A stretch of DNA of 12,189 nt from Agromyces sp. (lineage in GTDB: Bacteria; Actinomycetota; Actinomycetes; Actinomycetales; Microbacteriaceae), in assembly GCA_031178025.1 (NCBI GenBank), contig JAPSJU010000043.1, forward strand, positions 1 to 12,189, written 5' to 3'. Each line of letters starts with the position of its first letter. The stretch's first letter is position 1. Under the pieces are notes generated by a model. That model had not been told where the DNA came from. It saw only the letters and a program-made list of their open reading frames with translations, and did not search any database. Positions 7,797 through 12,189 of the stretch are shown one piece after another. Position numbers and translations under genes: made by a program.

Positions 7797-9338
7797 ATGG
7801 CCCCGGCACCGGTCACGCCGCAGCACAACCCGCTGCGCTCCCCCAAGGACTACCGCCTCAATCGCATCGCCGGCCCGTCGAGCCTCATCATCTTCGGCGT
7901 CACCGGCGACCTCTCCCGCAAGAAGCTCATGCCCGCGGTCTACGACCTCGCGAACCGGGGGCTCCTGCCTCCCGGTTTCGCGCTCGTCGGGTTCGCCCGT
8001 CGTGACTGGGAGGACGAGGACTTCGAAGCGGTCGTGCACGAGTCGGTGAAGCAGTACGCCCGCACCGAGTTCCGCGAGGACGTCTGGCGACAGCTCGCTC
8101 GCGGCATCCGCTTCGTGCAGGGCGACTTCGACGACGACGACGCCTTCGACCGGCTGCACGCCGTCGTCGATGAGCTCGACCGCGAGCGCGGCACGATGGG
8201 GAACCACGCGTTCTACCTCTCGATCCCGCCCAAGTCGTTCCCGCTCGTCACCGAGCAGCTGAAGCGCTCAGGCCTCACGGAGCAGCGCGACGGCCAGTGG
8301 CGTCGCGTCGTGATCGAGAAGCCGTTCGGTTCCGACTTGCAGACGGCCCGCGAGCTGAACGACGTCGTCGCGTCGGTCTTCCCGCCCGACTCCGTCTTCC
8401 GCATCGACCACTACCTCGGCAAGGAGACCGTCCAGAACATCCTCGCCCTGCGGTTCGCGAACCAGCTCTACGAGCCGATCTGGAACGCCAACTTCGTCGA
8501 CCACGTGCAGATCACGATGGCCGAGGACATCGGCGTGGGAGGGCGTGCCGGCTACTACGACGGCATCGGGGCGGCGCGCGACGTCATCCAGAACCACCTC
8601 CTGCAGTTGCTCGCCCTGACGGCGATGGAGGAGCCGATCTCGTTCGAGGCGGGTGATCTGCGCGCCGAGAAGGAGAAGATCCTCGCGGCGGTGCGCCTTC
8701 CCGAGGACCTCGCGACCGGGACCGCGCGCGGACAGTATGCCGGCGGCTGGCAGGGCGGCGAGAAGGTCGTCGGCTTCCTCGACGAGGAGGGGATGAACCC
8801 CGAATCGACGACCGAGACGTATGCGGCCATGAAGCTCACGATCGGCACCCGGCGCTGGGCGGGCGTGCCCTTCTACCTCCGTGCCGGAAAGCGGCTCGGA
8901 CGTCGTGTGACCGAGATCGCCGTGGTGTTCAAGCGGGCGCCGCAGCAGGTCTTCGCCGACAGCCAGACCTCCCAGCTCGGACAGAACGCGCTCGTCATCC
9001 GCGTGCAGCCCGACGAGGGGGTCACCATCCGCTTCGGCTCGAAGGTCCCCGGTGCCGGCATGCAGGTGCGCGACGTCACGATGGACTTCGGCTACGGCCA
9101 CGCCTTCACCGAGGCGAGCCCTGAAGCCTACGAGCGCCTGATCCTCGACGTCCTGCTCGGTGATCCCCCGCTGTTCCCCCGCCAGGAGGAGGTGGAGCTC
9201 TCCTGGAAGATCCTCGACCCGATCGAGGAGTTCTGGGCGACCCAGGGGCAACCCGAGCAGTACCGCCCCGGAACCTGGGGCCCCGACTCCGCCGATGAAC
9301 TGCTCGCCCGCGATGGACGAAGCTGGAGACGCCCATGA
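7797..9338 (+). CDS. zwf: Glucose-6-phosphate 1-dehydrogenase
   Basis: A 513-residue enzyme oxidising glucose 6-phosphate to 6-phosphoglucono-1,5-lactone with NADP reduction, the entry step of the oxidative pentose phosphate pathway. The N-terminal Rossmann fold has FGVTGDLSRKKL with Gly34, Gly37 and Asp38 in the dinucleotide-binding fingerprint. EKPFG begins at Glu174. The family signature RIDHYLGK is at 202-209, with substrate-binding His205 and Lys209. His267 in NHLLQ corresponds to the general base described in Leuconostoc G6PDH. The length is normal. ATG at 7797 follows AGGGAAGGA (7784-7792) closely. The stop overlaps the opcA start as ATGA (9335-9338), consistent with OpcA being needed for assembly or activity of this enzyme. 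Confidence 0.97.
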   Translation: MAPAPVTPQHNPLRSPKDYRLNRIAGPSSLIIFGVTGDLSRKKLMPAVYDLANRGLLPPGFALVGFARRDWEDEDFEAVVHESVKQYARTEFREDVWRQLARGIRFVQGDFDDDDAFDRLHAVVDELDRERGTMGNHAFYLSIPPKSFPLVTEQLKRSGLTEQRDGQWRRVVIEKPFGSDLQTARELNDVVASVFPPDSVFRIDHYLGKETVQNILALRFANQLYEPIWNANFVDHVQITMAEDIGVGGRAGYYDGIGAARDVIQNHLLQLLALTAMEEPISFEAGDLRAEKEKILAAVRLPEDLATGTARGQYAGGWQGGEKVVGFLDEEGMNPESTTETYAAMKLTIGTRRWAGVPFYLRAGKRLGRRVTEIAVVFKRAPQQVFADSQTSQLGQNALVIRVQPDEGVTIRFGSKVPGAGMQVRDVTMDFGYGHAFTEASPEAYERLILDVLLGDPPLFPRQEEVELSWKILDPIEEFWATQGQPEQYRPGTWGPDSADELLARDGRSWRRP

Positions 9339-10294
9339 TCGTCGACCTTCCCGACACGACCACGAGCCAGGTCTCGAAGACGCTCGTCAAGATCCGCGAG
9401 GAGGGCGGCGTCGTCGCCCTCGGACGCGTGCTGACCCTCGTCATCGCCACGGCGCCCGGCGGCGAGGAGGAGGCGATCGAGGCGGCGAACGACGCGTCGC
9501 GCGAGCATCCGATGCGCGTCATCGTCGTCTCGAGCGACCCTGCGGAAGCACCGGAGGTGCCGGCGCGTCTCGACGCGGAGATCCGCGTCGGCGGGGACGC
9601 CGGCGCCAGCGAGGTCATCGTCCTTCGTGCGTGCGGCGATGCGGCTCGTGACGAGGAGAGCCTCGTCATGGGGCTGCTGCTCCCGGATGCGCCCGTCGTC
9701 ACCTGGTGGCCCGGCGCCGCGCCGGCGGTCCCGGGCGAGGCTCCGCTCGGTCGGATCGCGCACCGCAGGATCACGGACGCCTCGACGCAGCCGGATCCGC
9801 AGGGGGCGTTGCAGTCCCTCGCGGCCAGCTACCGGCCCGGCGACGCGGACTTCGCCTGGACCCGGCTCACGCTCTGGCGTGCTCAGCTCGCCGCGGTGCT
9901 GGACCAGCCCCCGTACGAACCCATCACCGCGGTCCGCGTCACGGGAGCGATCGACTCGCCTTCGACCACGCTGCTCGCCGCGTGGCTCCGGCAGCAGCTG
10001 GATGCCCCGACGACGTACGTGCTCACGAGCGTCGAGGCCGGCTCGCACGGCATCCACGGGGTGCAGATGACACGTGAGAGCGGGGACGTGGAGCTGGTCC
10101 GCGACATCCCCGGCGTCGCCACGCTGCGCCAGCCAGGCCAGCCCGTGCACGACCTCGCGCTTCCCCGCCGCAGCCTTCGCGACTGCCTCGCCGACGAGCT
10201 TCGCCGACTCGACCCCGATGAGTTGTACGGTGAAGTGATCACGAGCGGGCTTTCGCTGCTCGGTGATGCCGACGTCGAAGGAGCCGATGCATGA
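9335..10294 (+). CDS. opcA: Glucose-6-phosphate dehydrogenase assembly protein OpcA
   Basis: A 319-residue soluble protein of the OpcA family, required in cyanobacteria and actinobacteria for assembly or full activity of glucose-6-phosphate dehydrogenase. The N-terminus (IVDLPDTTTSQVSKTLVKIR) and VVTWWPGAAP with Trp124 and Trp125 are characteristic. GGAG (9325-9328) lies 6 nt before the ATG, and the four-base overlap with zwf couples expression of the factor to its client. A four-base ATGA overlap with pgl follows at 10291-10294. No catalytic motif is expected or seen. Assignment rests on sequence character plus the invariable zwf-opcA-pgl neighbourhood known from actinobacteria. Confidence 0.94.
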   Translation: MIVDLPDTTTSQVSKTLVKIREEGGVVALGRVLTLVIATAPGGEEEAIEAANDASREHPMRVIVVSSDPAEAPEVPARLDAEIRVGGDAGASEVIVLRACGDAARDEESLVMGLLLPDAPVVTWWPGAAPAVPGEAPLGRIAHRRITDASTQPDPQGALQSLAASYRPGDADFAWTRLTLWRAQLAAVLDQPPYEPITAVRVTGAIDSPSTTLLAAWLRQQLDAPTTYVLTSVEAGSHGIHGVQMTRESGDVELVRDIPGVATLRQPGQPVHDLALPRRSLRDCLADELRRLDPDELYGEVITSGLSLLGDADVEGADA

Positions 10295-11061
10295 CGAATG
10301 AGCGACGCGTACTCGTCCACCCCGACAAGGCGTCGCTGGCGAGTTCCGTCTCGGCGCGGTTCATCACGAAGATGCTCGACATCCTCGACGCGCAGTCGAT
10401 CGCGCACGTCGTGCTGACCGGCGGGACCATGGGCTCGGCGGTGCTCGAGTCCATCGCAGCATCCCCCGCGAAGACCACGATCGACTGGTCGCGGGTGCAC
10501 TTCTGGTGGGGTGACGAACGGTGGGTGCCCGCCGGCCACGAGGACCGCAACGACGAGCAGGCACGCGTGGCCCTGCTCGACCAGCTCGAGCTGCCCGAGT
10601 CGAACGTGCATCGCTTCCCGGCATCGGACGCCGGGCTCTCCCTCGACGATGCGGCGGAGGCGTATGCCGCGGAGCTCGCCCGGCACGGCGTCGACGGGCT
10701 GCCGCATCCGCTCTTCGACATCACGTTCCTCGGCGTCGGACCGGACGGGCACATCGCCTCCCTCTTCCCGCACCGATCCGGCATCCAGGTGGTCGATCGC
10801 GCGGTGATCCCCGTGCGGAACTCGCCGAAGCCGCCGCCCGAGCGGCTGAGCCTCACCCGGCCGGTCATCAACTCCTCGCAGCGCATCTGGCTCGTGCTGG
10901 CCGGCGCAGACAAGGCGTCGGCGCTGGGCCTCGCGCTCGCGGGCGCAAGCCGCGACGAGGTGCCGGTCGCGGGCATCAAGGGCCGCCGCCGCACCGTCTT
11001 CTTCGTCGACGCGGATGCCGCAGCGGAAGTGCCCGAATCGCTCATCGCCCCCGACTACTGA
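10291..11061 (+). CDS. pgl: 6-phosphogluconolactonase (DevB/Pgl family)
   Basis: A 256-residue enzyme hydrolysing 6-phosphogluconolactone, the product of Zwf, to 6-phosphogluconate. Family motifs are LTGGTMG (42-48), FWWGDERWVP (71-80) and FLGVGPDGHIASLFPH (146-161), with His154 in the GPDGH element. A KGRRRTVFFVD strand lies near the C-terminus. The Shine-Dalgarno sequence AAGGAG (10278-10283) lies 7 nt upstream of the ATG, one of the strongest in the operon, so initiation here may be partly independent of opcA despite the ATGA overlap. It is the last operon gene; a hairpin terminator starts 36 nt after its stop. The next pathway gene, gnd, does not follow. Confidence 0.95.
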   Translation: MTNERRVLVHPDKASLASSVSARFITKMLDILDAQSIAHVVLTGGTMGSAVLESIAASPAKTTIDWSRVHFWWGDERWVPAGHEDRNDEQARVALLDQLELPESNVHRFPASDAGLSLDDAAEAYAAELARHGVDGLPHPLFDITFLGVGPDGHIASLFPHRSGIQVVDRAVIPVRNSPKPPPERLSLTRPVINSSQRIWLVLAGADKASALGLALAGASRDEVPVAGIKGRRRTVFFVDADAAAEVPESLIAPDY

Positions 11062-11096
11062 TGCCGCATCTCCGTCCGCGCCGATGCGCGCACGGC

Positions 11097-11128
11097 GAAG
11101 GGGCCAGCCGATTCCGGCTGGCCCCTTC
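11097..11128. terminator. Bidirectional hairpin terminator between pgl and rbpA
   Basis: GAAGGGGCCAGCCG (11097-11110) pairs without mismatch with CGGCTGGCCCCTTC (11115-11128), a 14-bp stem around the four-base loop ATTC. It lies between convergent genes, 36 nt after the pgl stop and 18 nt beyond the rbpA stop, so it can end both transcripts. There is only a short pyrimidine run (TTCTC) instead of a long T-tract, as is usual in high-GC actinobacteria. A smaller repeat, CGCATC/GATGCG (11065-11070, 11083-11088), lies just before it. Confidence 0.85.
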
Positions 11129-11146
11129 TCCGTTGCCCTGCGCTGA

Positions 11147-11512
11147 TCAGTCCTTCGCGACCTGACCGCGACGGGTACGCAGCTGCGTCAAGGCCTCCTC
11201 GAGCAGGGCCGCGGCCTCCTCGTCGGTGCGCCGCTCCTTCACGTAGGCGAGATGCGTCTTGTACGGCTCGAGCTTCGAGACCAACGGCGGGTTCTCCTTG
11301 TCCCGACCCGCGGGCAGACCCGTCGACGGACTGTCGATGATGTCGGGGATCTCCTCCTCTGGAAGGTTGGCCGCGAAGTACCGCACGGTCTCGTTGCCCT
11401 GCGCGTCCCAGTAGCTCACGGCCACGCGGTCGGCGTGGAAGCCGCGGTCCTGCTCGCCCATGGGACCCGCGCCGACGCGAGACCCTCGAATAGCGCTGTT
11501 CCCCGATGCCAT
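11147..11512 (-). CDS. rbpA: RNA polymerase-binding protein RbpA
   Basis: A 121-residue actinobacterial transcription factor that binds RNA polymerase and the principal sigma factor and promotes initiation. The N-terminal segment (AIRGSRVGAGPMG, 7-19) corresponds to the basic/core-linking region, a small beta core follows (30-80), and the C-terminal helices containing PYKTHLAYVKERR (83-95) and EEALTQLRTRRG match the sigma-interaction domain. There is no cysteine anywhere, so the zinc site of Streptomyces RbpA is absent, and the central loop reads IPDIIDSPSTGLP instead. The ATG at 11512 has GGGGGAG only about 2 nt upstream. It lies 10 nt downstream of secG on the same strand, with which it is probably cotranscribed. 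The shared hairpin follows its stop. Confidence 0.92.
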   Translation of the reverse strand: MASGNSAIRGSRVGAGPMGEQDRGFHADRVAVSYWDAQGNETVRYFAANLPEEEIPDIIDSPSTGLPAGRDKENPPLVSKLEPYKTHLAYVKERRTDEEAAALLEEALTQLRTRRGQVAKD

Positions 11513-11522
11513 TGCTCCCCCG

Positions 11523-11774
11523 TCAGATTCCTGCGTCGAACTTCGTGATGAGCCCGAGCACGACGATGCACGTCACCCACACGAGCCCGAGGATGATGGT
11601 GATTCGATTGAGGTTGCGCTCCGCGACCCCGGACGCACCGAGACTCGACGTGACGCCGCCTCCGAACATGTCGGACAGACCGCCACCGCGGCCCTTGTGC
11701 AGCAGGATGAGCAGCGTCAGCAGGAGGCTCGTGAGACCGAGCAGTACCTGCAGGACGACCTGGAGAATCTCCAC
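11523..11774 (-). CDS. secG: Preprotein translocase subunit SecG
   Basis: An 83-residue inner-membrane protein, the non-essential small subunit of the SecYEG channel. Two hydrophobic helices (about 3-25 and 58-76) flank a cytosolic loop with HKGRGGGLSDMFGGG (26-40), the SecG family hallmark. Length and topology are typical. The start is GTG at 11774 (minus strand), with AAAGG about 7 nt upstream. It is followed by rbpA after 10 nt. A candidate promoter lies in the 85-nt gap to tpiA, so secG-rbpA may be expressed apart from tpiA. The order tpiA-secG-rbpA is common in actinobacteria. Confidence 0.94.
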   Translation of the reverse strand: MEILQVVLQVLLGLTSLLLTLLILLHKGRGGGLSDMFGGGVTSSLGASGVAERNLNRITIILGLVWVTCIVVLGLITKFDAGI

Positions 11775-11799
11775 GGTGAACCTTTCCGGGCACGACGCA

Positions 11800-11836
11800 G
11801 GGGGTCGATGCCGTCACTCAGTATAGCCCGACCCCC
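11800..11836 (-). promoter_or_regulatory. Candidate secG promoter flanked by an 8-bp inverted repeat
   Basis: On the minus strand TATACT (11825 down to 11820) matches five of six -10 bases, giving a start near 11813 and a leader of about 40 nt. No convincing -35 hexamer is present at 16-18 nt. GGGGGTCG (11800-11807) and CGACCCCC (11829-11836) are perfect complements flanking the -10 box at equal distance of within a few bases. The repeat could be an operator or, for transcripts coming from tpiA, a weak hairpin with a 21-nt loop. Confidence 0.4.
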
Positions 11837-11859
11837 ACGAGGAGGCAGGGATCCCGGCC

Positions 11860-12189
11860 TCAGGCGCCGATGTGCTTCTTGAAGCGGACGATGCTCGAGA
11901 ACTCCGCGATGTCGAGGCTCGCGCCGCCGACGAGCGCGCCGTCCACGTTCGGCTCACGGAGGAAGGAGGCGATGTTGGCCGCCTTCACGGAGCCGCCGTA
12001 GAGGACGCGCGTCGATTGCGCCGCCTCCTCTCCGAGCACGTCGGCGAGGACGCCGCGAAGCGCGGCCGCCACCTGCTCGGCTTGCGTCGGCGTCGCCGCC
12101 TGGCCGGAGCCGATCGCCCAGACCGGCTCGTAGGCGACGACGAGCCCCTTGGATCCGTCGACGCCCTCGAGCGCCGCCCGAAGCTGGGC
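11860..12189 (-). CDS. tpiA: Triosephosphate isomerase, C-terminal part (cut by window edge)
   Basis: The last 109 codons plus stop of a TIM-barrel enzyme interconverting dihydroxyacetone phosphate and glyceraldehyde 3-phosphate; the N-terminal part, about 150 residues, lies beyond 12189. The reading frame is open to the edge. [13 protein letters not shown] contains the catalytic glutamate (codon 12127-12129) and the flexible loop 6. [13 protein letters not shown] and [10 protein letters not shown] are the phosphate-binding segments at the end of the barrel. The C-terminus FKKHIGA is unremarkable. Its stop lies 85 nt before the secG start on the same strand. Confidence 0.96.
   Translation of the reverse strand, partial: AQLRAALEGVDGSKGLVVAYEPVWAIGSGQAATPTQAEQVAAALRGVLADVLGEEAAQSTRVLYGGSVKAANIASFLREPNVDGALVGGASLDIAEFSSIVRFKKHIGA

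Noticed and set aside
11513..11560. A sigma-R (disulfide-stress) promoter for rbpA, as known in Streptomyces
   Set aside because: A GGAAT word occurs on the minus strand near the secG end, but no GTT is found at the required spacing.
49..11817. CCGTCAC word shared by the regions upstream of ctaA, tkt and secG
   Set aside because: The same word is frequent inside coding sequence here (for example GCCGTCACC), so it has no clear promoter specificity.

Overview
The window is about 70% G+C by eye, densely coding, and reads as a chromosomal core region of a high-GC actinobacterium. It carries RbpA, OpcA and the order tkt-tal-pgi-zwf-opcA-pgl beside ctaA/ctaB, which are actinobacterial traits. The protein character (cysteine-free RbpA, actinobacterial split tal/pgi pair, frequent GCATCC/GGATGC words) suggests Microbacteriaceae. 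That family-level placement is an inference. I see no mobile element, CRISPR array, tRNA, rRNA or sign of recent transfer.

Layout. (1) 1-80: upstream region of ctaA. (2) 81-1753, plus strand: ctaA (heme A synthase), then a left-handed beta-helix (hexapeptide-repeat) protein overlapping it by one base. (3) 1706-2626, minus strand: ctaB (heme O synthase), converging on the hexapeptide gene with a 48-nt tail-to-tail overlap. (4) 2627-2947: 321-nt divergent intergenic region with a probable tkt promoter, two inverted repeats and a GC-rich leader. (5) 2948-11061, plus strand: a six-gene operon, tkt, tal, pgi, zwf, opcA, pgl, with four-base ATGA overlaps at tal/pgi, zwf/opcA and opcA/pgl. (6) 11097-11128: a strong hairpin that can serve as a terminator for both strands. 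(7) 11147-12189, minus strand: rbpA, secG, and the 3' part of tpiA, which runs off the right edge.

How the genes work together. CtaB converts heme B to heme O and CtaA converts heme O to heme A for the aa3-type cytochrome c oxidase. The large operon supplies the oxidative pentose phosphate branch from glucose 6-phosphate to 6-phosphogluconate (zwf, its assembly factor opcA, pgl), the non-oxidative branch (tkt, tal), and the isomerase linking both to glycolysis (pgi). The 6-phosphogluconate dehydrogenase gene (gnd) is not in the window. On the far side, tpiA (glycolysis), secG (protein export) and rbpA (RNA polymerase-binding factor) form a minus-strand group; secG and rbpA look like one transcription unit.

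I found no previously undescribed multi-gene system. The most interesting points are a gamma-carbonic-anhydrase-fold protein whose expected zinc ligands are all replaced, its codon-register antisense overlap with ctaB, a Pgi of the type found fused to transaldolase but encoded separately here, a hairpin that places the tkt stop codon beside its loop just before the tal ribosome-binding site, and inverted repeats at the tkt and secG promoters.
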